Shown: piece by piece, positions 17,709-26,929 of the stretch
Numbering within the stretch: position 1 is the stretch's first letter
Layout of the letters: each line of letters starts with the position of its first letter
NCBI GenBank assembly: GCA_029263395.1
Contig: JAJCXO010000189.1
Span: 62,001 to 126,000 of the forward strand
DNA length: 64,000 nucleotides
Reading direction: 5' to 3'
Origin: Acidobacteriota bacterium
GTDB taxonomy: Bacteria; Acidobacteriota; Thermoanaerobaculia; Multivoradales; J023
The notes under the pieces: model-generated
The model's input: the letters and a program-made list of their open reading frames with translations, nothing else
Told to the model about the DNA's origin: nothing
Databases searched by the model: none
Made by a program: the position numbers and the translations under genes

Positions 17709-19376
17709 TTACCTTAGGCGCCGACGACCTCGTCCTAGCCAGAGCTCGATCTCAGGTGCATCGCGCCACCAGGCGGCGCCAAGATAGGACAGAACATAAC
17801 AAGGCAAAACGATCGCGGCCTGAGCGGCAACACCCCAGGCTGGCAGCAACCTCCACAACATCAACCCAGGGATAGCCAACAAGACTGCCCAACCAAAGCT
17901 GGTGAGTATTTGTTTCACAGGGATACGCAGCTCGGGCACCTGACGCCCCAATGCCCGTTGTAGCAGCGCCAGTTCGCACCAGGCACCAATACTCGCTGCC
18001 AAGCCCAAACCAACCGCGCCAAGGAACAGATCGTCTCCGGTAGCCGGCAGATCGAACGTCGAACGGACCGAGAAACGATCGAGGATCAACATCAAAGCCG
18101 CTCCAAAAACAGCTGACGTCGCCAGGCGAACAGAGGCGATACGGGCTGGTGTGCGCGTATCGCGCAAAGCGAAGAAGGCATTCTGCAACAACCGGGATAT
18201 CGTCGAGGCTAATAAACCCAAGGTGTAGGCACAAAGCACTAGATAGACCAGCAAATTATCCTCAGAAGTGAAACTACCACCGCGGAAGACGAACCCCGCC
18301 ACGAGGTAGCCGAACACCAGGAAGCCGACGATCGAGGGCGCAACGACAAACGCCGACTGGCAAAGAGCACGCCGGATGCGCTTGGTCATTCGATTCCCCA
18401 CGTGCTCGGGGTCGGCGCTCGCCAGCTCTGGGAGCTCAGCCGCCGCTACCGACATGCCAAAAACCCCAAGCGGCAGATTGATCAGAATCACCGCATATCC
18501 GATAGCGCTTAATGCCCCGCCTGCCAGCCAGCTACCGAGGAACATGTCGACATAGATCGACAACTGGACAACTCCACGGCCGGCGAGTGCCGGTCCGAGG
18601 GCTCGCAACGCGGCACGCACCCCTTCCACCCGAGGCGAGACTGAAAATCGGAAGCCCTTCATCAACCGCAGTACCAAGGGCATCTGCACCCCGAATTGCA
18701 ACAGACCACCCGCTAAAGCACCGAAACAGACTGCGAACAGCCAGCGCTCGAGGTCAACCAGCGAAGCGCCAGCCGAACTTATGCCCCCGAGGCCGCCAGC
18801 AGCCCACAACAAAGCGCTGATGATCGACGCATTCCACACGAGCGGTGAAAGGTACGGCAATAGAAATCGTCGATGACTGTTGAGAACACCCAAAGCCCAA
18901 GCCGACAACACTAGGAAAGCGGTCATTGGGAAGATGATGCGAACAGCTCGCACTGTGAGTGGGAACCTGTCTACCGTGATTTCCCCGGCGGCAACCAGCG
19001 CTGCGTCCGCCCGGAATCCAGCCGCCAACACCGAGACAATGGCCGGAGCCAACAACATGCCAAGAATCGCCAAGCCGGCGACCAAAACCACCAACAGTCC
19101 GAAGACAGCTCCAGCAAAGCGCCCCGCATCTTCGCGGCGGCCCTCCGCCAGCATTCGCGAGTAAAAAGGTATGAAAGCAGCTGACAAAGTCTGCTCACCC
19201 AATAGGTTCTGTAGGACGTTGGGAGCGCGCAGGGCACTACGACAGACGTCGGCGTGAGGCCCCACGCCAAAAAACCGTGCGAAGACCATCTCGCGCGCCA
19301 AGCCGCCCAATTTGCTCAACAAAATGCCGAGGGCAGCAAAACGTGCACCGCTGGGTGTGTCGTCGGGGGAACTCAT
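17709..19376 (-). CDS. murJ: Lipid II flippase MurJ (MviN family)
   Basis: A 555-residue polytopic membrane protein with about 14 hydrophobic segments. The N-terminal region (ILLSKLGGLAREMVFARFFGVGPHADVCRSALRAPNVLQNLLGEQTLSAAFIPFYSRML) is highly typical of MurJ, with the conserved A-P-N-L-GEG-like loop. It flips lipid II to the periplasmic face for peptidoglycan synthesis. Length is slightly above E. coli MurJ. It is transcribed alone, divergently from the PilZ gene, and is separated by about 280 nt of featureless sequence from the lipoprotein gene downstream. Confidence 0.92.
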   Translation of the reverse strand: MSSPDDTPSGARFAALGILLSKLGGLAREMVFARFFGVGPHADVCRSALRAPNVLQNLLGEQTLSAAFIPFYSRMLAEGRREDAGRFAGAVFGLLVVLVAGLAILGMLLAPAIVSVLAAGFRADAALVAAGEITVDRFPLTVRAVRIIFPMTAFLVLSAWALGVLNSHRRFLLPYLSPLVWNASIISALLWAAGGLGGISSAGASLVDLERWLFAVCFGALAGGLLQFGVQMPLVLRLMKGFRFSVSPRVEGVRAALRALGPALAGRGVVQLSIYVDMFLGSWLAGGALSAIGYAVILINLPLGVFGMSVAAAELPELASADPEHVGNRMTKRIRRALCQSAFVVAPSIVGFLVFGYLVAGFVFRGGSFTSEDNLLVYLVLCAYTLGLLASTISRLLQNAFFALRDTRTPARIASVRLATSAVFGAALMLILDRFSVRSTFDLPATGDDLFLGAVGLGLAASIGAWCELALLQRALGRQVPELRIPVKQILTSFGWAVLLAIPGLMLWRLLPAWGVAAQAAIVLPCYVLSYLGAAWWRDAPEIELWLGRGRRRLR

Positions 19377-19582
19377 AGCAAACTATCTTCGGCCGACATT
19401 ATGGTCGTTATCGAGCCAGAACGTGGCACTTTCGAGGCGCGAGTTCCAACACCACCCTAAAAGGTGCTGAGCAATAGCAGAATCGTAATCTCTGTCGTAA
19501 TATAGACCGTTCAGAATATAACAAGGATTGTTGTCAACTTCTCATCACAGATCGATTCGACCAGGTTTTTGCTCAAAAGCTC

Positions 19583-20737
19583 ATGGGTGTCGCCAAACTC
19601 TCTCCAAATGCTGAAACGCAGCACTCGCTGACCCACCAGACTCAGCAGTTGCGGCGTAACTTGCAAACTCCTATCCCGGCCACGCGGGTTGCCCTGGAGC
19701 GCAAGATAAGCCTGAAATTCCCACACTTCCGGGGATTTCTGACCGAGACGTCCTCGAACATCTCGATCACCGGCATGTTCATCCAAACCACTAATGCCCA
19801 AGCTCCTGGCACCCTGGTCGAGTTTGAGTTCGCTCTGGTCGATGGTCTCGAACTAATTCGAGGTCGAGGTGAAGTCGTCTGGGCTCGCAGGCAAAACAGG
19901 GGGACCGGCCAGCCTCCCGGCATGGGAGTTCGATTCCTTCGCCTCGATGCAAAGAGCAGGCGCTTGATTCGCTGGGCAGTTGAAAAACAGATCGCAGAAG
20001 GTACTGAACCCTTCGACCTCGAAGATCGACCGATGCAAGAGGCAAATCGGAGTCAGCGAACTGAGAATGTTACCCCACTCGAGACCCCTAAGTCCCCGTC
20101 CCCTGCTACCAGCTCCGATATTCGCAAGCTGCCCCCCTATGCGGGCTACGCTATGGTCAAAGGTTCCAAATGGTGGGTCTCTGGATGGCGACAACCCTGG
20201 CCTGTGATTGTCGGCGGTGCGGTTGTTCTCGGCGTTCTACTCCTAGCACTCTCTTGGCCTCTAACGAGTCGCGAGTCTTCGACGCCTTCCCAGCAACAGG
20301 CAGGATTGAGCCCTTCGCCGGAAGCCGTGTCACAGAACACTTCAGCTCGACAAACAGCAGCACCTGTTGATGACGCCCCCCAGCGCCAAATGTACGACAT
20401 GACCGAACACTGGGCGACCGCCTGGGCAGAGCAGCGCCCAGCTGACTATGTCGGTTTCTACTCTCAGCACTTTGAGCCACCTCATGCAATGGGTCGTAAA
20501 GCCTGGGAGACGTTGCGCGCTCGACGCATCAGGAGCCCAAAATTCATTCAAGTCGGCATCAGCAACCTCGAAAGCCAATTGTTGGCCCCTGATCGTGGCC
20601 TGGTGACCTTTGACCAGAGCTATCGGTCGGACAACTTCCGCGATAACACGCGCAAGACCCTCGAGTTAGTGCTCGAAGACAACGAGTGGAAGATCGTGGC
20701 CGAACGCATCTCCAGTCGAGAGGCGCTGGCACTATAA
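19583..20737 (+). CDS. PilZ domain protein with membrane anchor and NTF2/Cds6-like C-terminal domain
   Basis: Residues about 30-140 form a PilZ-like domain (NISITGMFIQTTNAQAPGTLVEFEF, GEVVWARRQN, GMGVRFLRLD), although the arginine-rich RxxxR c-di-GMP motif is not convincingly present (RVALERKISLKF). One membrane helix follows near 210-230 (PVIVGGAVVLGVLLLALSWPL), then a Gln/Ser-rich linker, and an NTF2-like domain at 265-384 (MTEHWATAWAEQRPADYVGFYSQHF ... LELVLEDNEWKIVAE) similar to the Cds6 domain of some L,D-transpeptidases. It may relay an intracellular signal to the cell wall. No Shine-Dalgarno sequence precedes the chosen ATG. Confidence 0.72.
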   Translation: MGVAKLSPNAETQHSLTHQTQQLRRNLQTPIPATRVALERKISLKFPHFRGFLTETSSNISITGMFIQTTNAQAPGTLVEFEFALVDGLELIRGRGEVVWARRQNRGTGQPPGMGVRFLRLDAKSRRLIRWAVEKQIAEGTEPFDLEDRPMQEANRSQRTENVTPLETPKSPSPATSSDIRKLPPYAGYAMVKGSKWWVSGWRQPWPVIVGGAVVLGVLLLALSWPLTSRESSTPSQQQAGLSPSPEAVSQNTSARQTAAPVDDAPQRQMYDMTEHWATAWAEQRPADYVGFYSQHFEPPHAMGRKAWETLRARRIRSPKFIQVGISNLESQLLAPDRGLVTFDQSYRSDNFRDNTRKTLELVLEDNEWKIVAERISSREALAL

Positions 20738-20791
20738 GTCAGTACCTTTTTGGAAGACACTCTTCCCTAGAGGTACCGCGAACGTCGACCG

Positions 20792-22165
20792 CTAAAAGAC
20801 GACGGGCCCATCAAGTGCTGCGGCGTCGATCATCCGGCTCATACGTTGCGCTACCAGCAGTGCCAACTCGAGAGCTTGCTCGTAATTCAACCGCGGATCG
20901 ACAAATGTCTTGTAGGACTCCTTGAGGCCTTGATCTGACAAGCCGCGAGCTCCGCCCGTACATTCAGTCACGTTGTCACCGGTCAGCTCGATGTGGACGC
21001 CACCGAGATAGGTGCCGATGTCCGCATGAATATCGAAGGCTTGCTCGAGTTCAGAGACGATGTGATCGAACCGGCGCGTCTTGATGCCCTCGGCGGTCCG
21101 GATAGTATTGCCATGCATTGGGTCACAACACCACAACACTCGATGCCCCTTGCGCCGCACGGCTTCGACGAGCGGTGGTAGCCCGGAGGCGATCTTGTCG
21201 GCGCCGAAACGACAAATCAACGTCAAACGTCCGGGCTCGTTCAGCGGGTTGAGACGTTCGATCAAATCGAGCAGCATGTCGGGCTCGACACCCGATCCGA
21301 TCTTGACTCCGATGGGATTGGCAATGCCGCGAAAGTACTCGACGTGGGCGCCGTCTGGGTCTGCGGTACGCATGCCGATCCAGGGCATGTGAGCCGCCAA
21401 GTTGAACCAACCCGGGCGATGCGGTACCCGTCGCGTTTGAGCCTGCTCATAAAGCAAATGCAGGCCCTCGTGACTGGAGAAGAAATCGACCCGATTGATC
21501 TCACCCACCTGGCGACCAGCCAACGTCTCCATGAACCGTAGTGAGTCGCCGATGTTCTCGACCAGTTTCTGATACTCCGCCGCTCGCGGCGAATGCTTGA
21601 CAAAGTCGAGATCCCAATACTCCGGGTGATGCAAGTCAGCAAACCCACCATCGACCAGTGAGCGGATGAAATTGAGCGTCAACGCTGCCCGCTCGTAGCC
21701 ACGTAACAAACGCTCCGGATCATTGAAGCGATCTTCAGCATTAAAACCAATCTTGTTGACCAGGTCACCGCGGTAGCTCGGGTGAGTCTCACCTTCGCGG
21801 GTTTCGAAATCGTCCGACCGCGGCTTGGCGTACTGTCCCGCAAACCGCCCGACACGGATCACTCGCCGCTTACCGCCATGTACCAAGACCAAGCTCATCT
21901 GCAGCAAGATCTTCAACTTATTGGCGATGATCGGCGACTCGCATTCGGAGAAAACCTCCGCGCAATCACCGCCTTGGAGCAAGAAACGGCGACCTTCGGC
22001 GGCTTCCGCGAGCTGCTTCTTCAGGCCCTCAATTTCCCATGAGGTGACGAGCGGCGGCAATTTCGAGAGTCTCTCGACCGCCGAGTTGAGGGCCTGGCTA
22101 TCGAGATAGATAGGCTGTTGTTTGACTTGCTTCTGCTGCCAGGATGTCAGGGTCCAATGCGTCAT
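20792..22165 (-). CDS. aroG: Class II 3-deoxy-7-phosphoheptulonate synthase (DAHP synthase)
   Basis: A 457-residue plant/mycobacterial-type DAHP synthase, the first enzyme of the shikimate pathway. Signatures include LLQGGDCAEVF, VIRVGRFAGQYAKPRS, GDLVNKIGFNAEDR, WIGMRTADPDGAHVEYFRGIANPIGVKIG, VLWCCDPMHGN and ELTGDNVTECTGG. GGTGAG lies just upstream of the ATG. Its length and motif set are complete. It converges with the PilZ gene, with a small perfect inverted repeat (20752-20757 and 20761-20766) in the gap. The symbol follows common class II usage. Confidence 0.93.
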   Translation of the reverse strand: MTHWTLTSWQQKQVKQQPIYLDSQALNSAVERLSKLPPLVTSWEIEGLKKQLAEAAEGRRFLLQGGDCAEVFSECESPIIANKLKILLQMSLVLVHGGKRRVIRVGRFAGQYAKPRSDDFETREGETHPSYRGDLVNKIGFNAEDRFNDPERLLRGYERAALTLNFIRSLVDGGFADLHHPEYWDLDFVKHSPRAAEYQKLVENIGDSLRFMETLAGRQVGEINRVDFFSSHEGLHLLYEQAQTRRVPHRPGWFNLAAHMPWIGMRTADPDGAHVEYFRGIANPIGVKIGSGVEPDMLLDLIERLNPLNEPGRLTLICRFGADKIASGLPPLVEAVRRKGHRVLWCCDPMHGNTIRTAEGIKTRRFDHIVSELEQAFDIHADIGTYLGGVHIELTGDNVTECTGGARGLSDQGLKESYKTFVDPRLNYEQALELALLVAQRMSRMIDAAALDGPVVF

Positions 22166-22437
22166 CTTCAGCTCACCTTTCAGAACCTACAAGGCTCAGT
22201 CCGCCGACAGATCACTCGCTTGGTTTGGGACAGTCTTAAACTCGGGAAACGCTCAACATCCGCGCTGCAATCATGCGGCGCCGAATTATACTTGCCACAT
22301 TGCGACCGTGAAGCCGAATTCTCAACGGCTTTGAGGAACTCTAGAGCGACAACCTTACGTCTGGCGTGACGAATCGTCTGGATCAACGGACAATCTTCAT
22401 CTGGAATCGCACGCCACAACGCAACCGGAGCTGCATG

Positions 22438-22935
22438 ATGCCGATTTACGAGTTCTACTGCCCCGATTGCCACATTCTCTTCAACTTTTTCTCCGCACGT
22501 ATCGACACCACAGCCCAGCCCACCTGTCCGCGCTGCGACAAGCCAGAGCTCGCCCGCAAACCGTCCCGTTTTGCCATGCTCAAACACACATCCAACGATG
22601 CCGAAGACGTTACCCCATTTGACAACCTCGATGAGTCGAAGCTCGAAGGCGCGATGGGTACGTTGATGCAAGAAATGGGACATCTCGAGAATGAAGACGA
22701 TCCCCGCACAATGGGTCAAATGATGAGACGTTTCAGCGAGCTCTCCGGCCTCGAGATGGGAGATCGCATGGAGGAAATGGTCGCCCGGCTGGAGACCGGG
22801 GAGGATCCCGATAGCCTCGAGCAGGAGATGGGAGGTGAACCGGGCGAAGATGACTTCGACGATTTCTTCAAGCTCAAGAAGGTCGTCTCGACGCGCCGCC
22901 GCCCCCGGGTCGACGACGAGCTCTACTTTCTTTAA
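22438..22935 (+). CDS. FmdB-type zinc-ribbon protein
   Basis: The product begins MPIYEFYCPDC, the hallmark of the FmdB/CxxC-CxxC regulatory-protein family, with the second cysteine pair in CPRCDKPELARKPS. The remaining 120 residues are acidic and helical (MGTLMQEMGHLENEDDPRTMGQMMRRF), ending in a basic-acidic tail. GGAG at 22427-22430 supports ATG 22435 or 22438. The tail is longer than in most FmdB proteins, which are often under 110 residues. Function in this family is poorly known; a role in gene regulation or chaperoning is inferred only. Confidence 0.8.
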   Translation: MPIYEFYCPDCHILFNFFSARIDTTAQPTCPRCDKPELARKPSRFAMLKHTSNDAEDVTPFDNLDESKLEGAMGTLMQEMGHLENEDDPRTMGQMMRRFSELSGLEMGDRMEEMVARLETGEDPDSLEQEMGGEPGEDDFDDFFKLKKVVSTRRRPRVDDELYFL

Positions 22936-22998
22936 CTTTGCCTGAGAGCTCGGCTGGCCTTGTGGGCTGCGTCGCAGCTCCGAGGGGTTGGATCTAGA

Positions 22999-23185
22999 CT
23001 AGATCCCATCCAAGAAGAGCCTCGAGTTCATTCGGCCCAGTGGGCTGCGTGTGCAGCTGCGTGACTCGCCTCGGCGTTCTCAACTCTCCAAACAGCCTGA
23101 TTTACAAGAGCTTGGAGAGTTAATAATTGGTGTCATGCTCATACATACTCGCTGCGTACTCGCTCCCCTGGGCCTCTCTTGAGGG
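22999..23185. repeat. Dispersed intergenic repeat, copy A
   Basis: About 187 bp. Its first 60 bases and last 50 bases match copy B at 50684-50872 (shared blocks CTAGATCCCA-CCA-GAA, GGGCTGCG--GCAGCT, and CTCGCTGC-T-CTCGCTCC), while the middle differs. The middle of this copy holds a perfect 10-bp inverted repeat, AACTCTCCAA at 23082-23091 with TTGGAGAGTT at 23112-23121. A further partial copy of the GGGCTGCG-CGCAGCTC palindrome lies just before it at 22944-22983. No ORF or transposase is associated. Confidence 0.6.
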
Positions 23186-23215
23186 CGAGAATGGCGTTTC
23201 TGGACGGACTCTAGG

Positions 23216-24859
23216 CTAGCGAATCTTGGGATCGATTTCGATCTTGGTCGAAAGGATCTTGCCCGAGGGTTTGTCGTAAAGTGAAACCACGAGATCATGC
23301 TTTTTCTTGCGCACTTTCATCTGGGTTTCGTAGACCGTGCCCTGCCCAGGCTTCGGGATGGTATTCGCTTTGATGCCAAGCGGGATCACCGGGATTTCCG
23401 AACGATTTCCATCTTCGTCGAGGACCGCGATCCGCAGCTCTGTATCAGCAACGAAGCCGCCGTCCGCGGGGAGAAACGTCAATTCGTCGGTGGGGATCAG
23501 TACTTTCAACGGCACCAATACCTTGCCACGCCCGGCCCGCTGGCCCGGGCTAATCTCGGCACCGAGTGGTGAAGCGCCCGGCGGATTGCCGAACAACAAC
23601 GCGCTCTCGACCATCATTGAGACTTCGGTCTGCCGGGACAAATCCGAGAAACCTTTGCGGGACCGCACCTCGAGCTCCTTTCGTCTCGCCTTGATCTTGA
23701 TCTTGTGCGCAGCATCGTCACCCTGCCACGTCGGGGTGAAGCCGAGCCAGTAGTAGGACCGAGTATCCTCGAAGGCCCGTTGAAACGCTGTACCACTGGC
23801 ACCATCGATCAGGGCACGCCCACCGGTCTCGCGTGCCAACGCATGCAGAGTTGCTTCTTCCTCCCGCTCACGCTCTCCGAACTCGACGCGGTTGCGATCG
23901 ATGTCGACGCTCGACAGCTCCGCCGAGATTGCGCTCGCGGAATCAAGCCCCGGCATATCCACCGGATAGAGGGTATAACTCAACCGATTCGCGGTCTCAG
24001 CCAGCGGGCTATAAATCTCATCGCCGCTCACGAATGTAGTGCTGTAGAGAACTCGATTGGGATTGCGCACTACCCACTGAGCCGGATTGTAGGGCCAGCC
24101 ACCGGAGAAAAGCAGCATCACCTTGCGTCCTGGCGGGTTGGCAAAGCTGCGCAGAGCGGAAGACGCTGCTAGCACAGCACGTTTAACTTGACTGACAAGT
24201 TCCTCGGCTCGAACCCTCTCATCGATCTCGAGGTCGTTGGGCACAACGTTATTCGCGCGGCCGGTTAGTGGATCGATACCGGCAGTACGGGTCGATTCGA
24301 ACAGACGTTGCTCGGCCCGCCTAGCCAGGCCAAAGGCCGGACGATCAACAGCTTTCTTGAGGACCCGTTCGAGGGCCGAGACCGACTGACTCCAGGTACT
24401 GAGCATTTCGACTTTCCGACCATCAAACGCAACGATCGCCATTCGATCCTTGGGTGACAAGTAGGCTAGTTGGTCGATCAATCGACGGACCAACCGGTTG
24501 CGATCCGAAGGCAGCGCAAAGTACTCATCAATAAACACCAAGTAGCTGGTACCCACCTCGATGCCCGGAGCCAAGGCAGGAACCGTCGAGCCGGAGGTCT
24601 CGTCGTCTCTCAACACTGCCGTACCACCAAGCACTTCAGTAAAGTATTCGATTGAAGCTTCCTTGCCATCGACGGTCAACACGAAGTCTTCGGGCCCCAA
24701 CCCCGTCACTCGCTGACCTTTGTCGATCACGACAACTTCTAGATTGACCACTCGGACATCGATGACTTCGCCGAACGTCCCATCCTGCGCCATTATGGGT
24801 GGGCCGACCGCCCCAGCGACCAACAGCAGAATCCCAACTGCGACGCTCTTGATTCTCAT
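23216..24859 (-). CDS. Secreted VWFA-related Acidobacterial-domain protein
   Basis: The N-terminus carries a signal peptide (SVAVGILLLVAGAVGPPIMAQ). The mature part begins with the family hallmark, a strand-rich region reading VRVVNLEVVVIDKGQRVTGLGPEDFVLTVDGKEASIEYF, then a von Willebrand A-like domain. The usual metal site DxSxS is replaced by IDEYFALPSDRN, so MIDAS metal binding is doubtful. The conserved ALARETGGRALIDG and YYWLGFTP segments follow, and a beta-rich C-terminal domain. GGAGA upstream supports the ATG. Family function is unknown; it is largely confined to Acidobacteriota, which makes it the best taxonomic marker here. Confidence 0.88.
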   Translation of the reverse strand: MRIKSVAVGILLLVAGAVGPPIMAQDGTFGEVIDVRVVNLEVVVIDKGQRVTGLGPEDFVLTVDGKEASIEYFTEVLGGTAVLRDDETSGSTVPALAPGIEVGTSYLVFIDEYFALPSDRNRLVRRLIDQLAYLSPKDRMAIVAFDGRKVEMLSTWSQSVSALERVLKKAVDRPAFGLARRAEQRLFESTRTAGIDPLTGRANNVVPNDLEIDERVRAEELVSQVKRAVLAASSALRSFANPPGRKVMLLFSGGWPYNPAQWVVRNPNRVLYSTTFVSGDEIYSPLAETANRLSYTLYPVDMPGLDSASAISAELSSVDIDRNRVEFGEREREEEATLHALARETGGRALIDGASGTAFQRAFEDTRSYYWLGFTPTWQGDDAAHKIKIKARRKELEVRSRKGFSDLSRQTEVSMMVESALLFGNPPGASPLGAEISPGQRAGRGKVLVPLKVLIPTDELTFLPADGGFVADTELRIAVLDEDGNRSEIPVIPLGIKANTIPKPGQGTVYETQMKVRKKKHDLVVSLYDKPSGKILSTKIEIDPKIR

Positions 24860-24960
24860 TCTGCGGATCTCCCTTTCTTAGGCTTGACTCGGGCACTCAC
24901 ACCGTCACGATGGTCTATCCCCTGTCCAGGCTACCCCATCTCCCCCTCGGGTGTCGCGCT

Positions 24961-26658
24961 TTATTGAGGTTCGAACACCAGACGACGGGCAAGGAATAGC
25001 CCGCTGACCGGGTCGTGCAGCGAAATCAACAATCGGTGAGATTTCCGCCGGAGTTTCAATAGCGTCTCGTAGCGACTCGTCGCCCCTGCCTCGGGAAGCC
25101 CGGGTAACTCGATAGAGATCGGGAGCACTGGCAGATCGGCGCTATCACCGTCCTCGTCAGTTGCCGCAACACGCAATTCCAAACGTGTTATGTAGCCCTC
25201 GTTCTGCGGTAGTAGGGTCACTTGATCCAGAGGAACGTCGAGGCGGAGCGGCAACAACACCTTACCGAATCCACCCTGGCCGGGCTGGCCGAGTTCGACT
25301 GCCAGTGGCAAACTATCGCCCAACGGAGCGTCGAATAGATGAGCACTCTCGATCCACATAGAAACTTCGCTTTGGCGGGACAAGTCTTGAAACCCGCGGC
25401 GCGATCGTACTTTTAGCCCCTTGCTACGTAACTTGACCTCCACCCGATGGGCAGCATCGTCCTGCTGCCAACTTGGCGTAAACCCTAGCCAATAGTAAGA
25501 CCGGGTGTCCGCGACAACTCGCTTCAGGGCGGTCAAACGGGCGCCTGCAAGGAAGGCCTTGCCACCGGTTTGATCTGCCAGGTGATGCAAGGTGTCGTGC
25601 CCCAGCGCTTGCACTTGCTGCGCGCTGCGGGCACGGAGCCGGCCGCTTCCGAGAGTACTGTTCTCCGCGTTTCCCGCGCTGAATCCCAGATCGCCTTGGA
25701 CATCGATCGGATACAGAGTGTAGCCAAGGCGGTTGGCGGTATCGACCAGCGGAGCAAAAAGCTGCCGACGGTACTCCAGACGCCGCAGGCCATCGATACC
25801 GCGCCAGGGTGTTGGGGTCGGCCAGTCGCCAGCCAGCAGCAGCATGACCTTACGTCCCGGGGGTCGGGCGAATCCTCGCAGGGCGGAAGCCGCAGCTCGC
25901 ACGACCCGAGAAACTTGGTTACCGGAATCTTCGTAGCGTAACTCCGGTGTTGGTGAGCTGGCCAAGGCCCGCCCCAACCCCAAGAACCCGGTGCTGGAAA
26001 AGCTGCTACCGCGCGGGGAACGTGTACTGGATCGCTGGAGGTTCGAGGACACCCGCCAACGCTCGCTGCGATGTTGTAGTCCATAGGCCCGCCTATCCTG
26101 CGCCTCTTCCAAGACCGTCTCGAGGCGGGAGAGGGAACGCGTCCAACTGCTCAGCAGCTCCACTTGGCGACCATCAAACGCCACCACTGCCATCTGGTCG
26201 TATGGCTGCAACAAGTCGAGCTGATCTGCCAGTTCACTGAGGACTTGGTTGCGGGTTGATGGCACCGAGAAGTCGTCGTCAATAAACACCAGGTAACGGG
26301 TACCAACCTCACCGCCAGTAGGCACAGCTGGAGCGACCTCGTCGAGTGCGGTATTTCCCGTCAACTCAACAGCTACAGGCGTAGCAACTCGACCGCCCGA
26401 GATCTCGCTGAAGAACTCAATCGGCAGCTCTTCACCATCCACCAACAAACGAAAGTCTCCGGCTCTCAGGCCAGTGACCCGGTCACCATGGCGGGTGACC
26501 GTGGCCTCGAGGTTGATCACCTTGACGTCTACAACTTCGCTGAAGCCAGGCAGCCGGACGGGCTCATCAGCTATCGCGGTGGATCCCCAAGACATCAACG
26601 CCAGCACCCAAGGGTTGAGACGCCGTCTGTGGAATGGGTCGAACACTGATCTATTCAA
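24961..26658 (-). CDS. Secreted VWFA-related Acidobacterial-domain protein, paralogue
   Basis: This 565-residue protein is collinear with its neighbour: VKVINLEATVTRHGDRVTGLRAGDFRLLVDGEELPIEFF, then YLVFIDDDFSVPSTRNQVL, LADQTGGKAFLAG, TRSYYWLGFTPSWQQDDAAH and SRRGFQDLSRQSEVSMWIESAHLF. Again the DxSxS metal motif is lost. It carries an extra Ser/Arg-rich insertion near residues 200-230. The two genes are 101 bp apart on one strand, a tandem duplication that has diverged considerably. The start is uncertain: TTG 26658 is the longest option and a GTG lies five codons later; tandem repeats occupy the DNA just upstream. Confidence 0.85.
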   Translation of the reverse strand: MNRSVFDPFHRRRLNPWVLALMSWGSTAIADEPVRLPGFSEVVDVKVINLEATVTRHGDRVTGLRAGDFRLLVDGEELPIEFFSEISGGRVATPVAVELTGNTALDEVAPAVPTGGEVGTRYLVFIDDDFSVPSTRNQVLSELADQLDLLQPYDQMAVVAFDGRQVELLSSWTRSLSRLETVLEEAQDRRAYGLQHRSERWRVSSNLQRSSTRSPRGSSFSSTGFLGLGRALASSPTPELRYEDSGNQVSRVVRAAASALRGFARPPGRKVMLLLAGDWPTPTPWRGIDGLRRLEYRRQLFAPLVDTANRLGYTLYPIDVQGDLGFSAGNAENSTLGSGRLRARSAQQVQALGHDTLHHLADQTGGKAFLAGARLTALKRVVADTRSYYWLGFTPSWQQDDAAHRVEVKLRSKGLKVRSRRGFQDLSRQSEVSMWIESAHLFDAPLGDSLPLAVELGQPGQGGFGKVLLPLRLDVPLDQVTLLPQNEGYITRLELRVAATDEDGDSADLPVLPISIELPGLPEAGATSRYETLLKLRRKSHRLLISLHDPVSGLFLARRLVFEPQ

Positions 26659-26684
26659 GGATGCCGTTCATCCAATGGCCAACG

Positions 26685-26739
26685 GTGTCGGGAACAAAAC
26701 ACGTGTCGGGAACAAAACACGGTGTCAGGAACAAACACT
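26685..26739. repeat. 18-bp tandem repeat, three units
   Basis: GTGTCGGGAACAAAACAC occurs twice head to tail, then a third variant GTGTCAGGAACAAACAC. Each unit starts GTGT and ends ACAC, so every unit is itself bounded by a short inverted repeat. A second, 16-bp pair (CTATCGGGACAGGTCT / CTATCGGGACAGGACT) follows at about 26775-26806. Confidence 0.8.
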
Positions 26740-26929
26740 CGTCGCTGGAAGTCGCAATTTTTTGAAGTTCGTTGCTATCGGGACAGGTCTCTATCGGGAC
26801 AGGACTCTCTCGATACACCCTGCCGTCAAAACTCAGAGCAAAACATATACCAAGCTGCAGTCTGGCTCCATCGGCTAGCCAGCTGCTAGTTACGCCGCAT
26901 CGAGGGCCGGGAGGCAACCATCAAGCGAG

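Noticed and set aside
20752-20766. Intrinsic terminator between the PilZ gene and DAHP synthase
   Set aside because: GGAAGA-CAC-TCTTCC is a perfect small stem, but the T-run is on the wrong side for the plus strand and reads as A-run for the minus strand.
22999-23185. Insertion sequence remnant
   Set aside because: No transposase fragment, terminal inverted repeats or target duplication could be seen, so it is kept as a repeat of unknown type.
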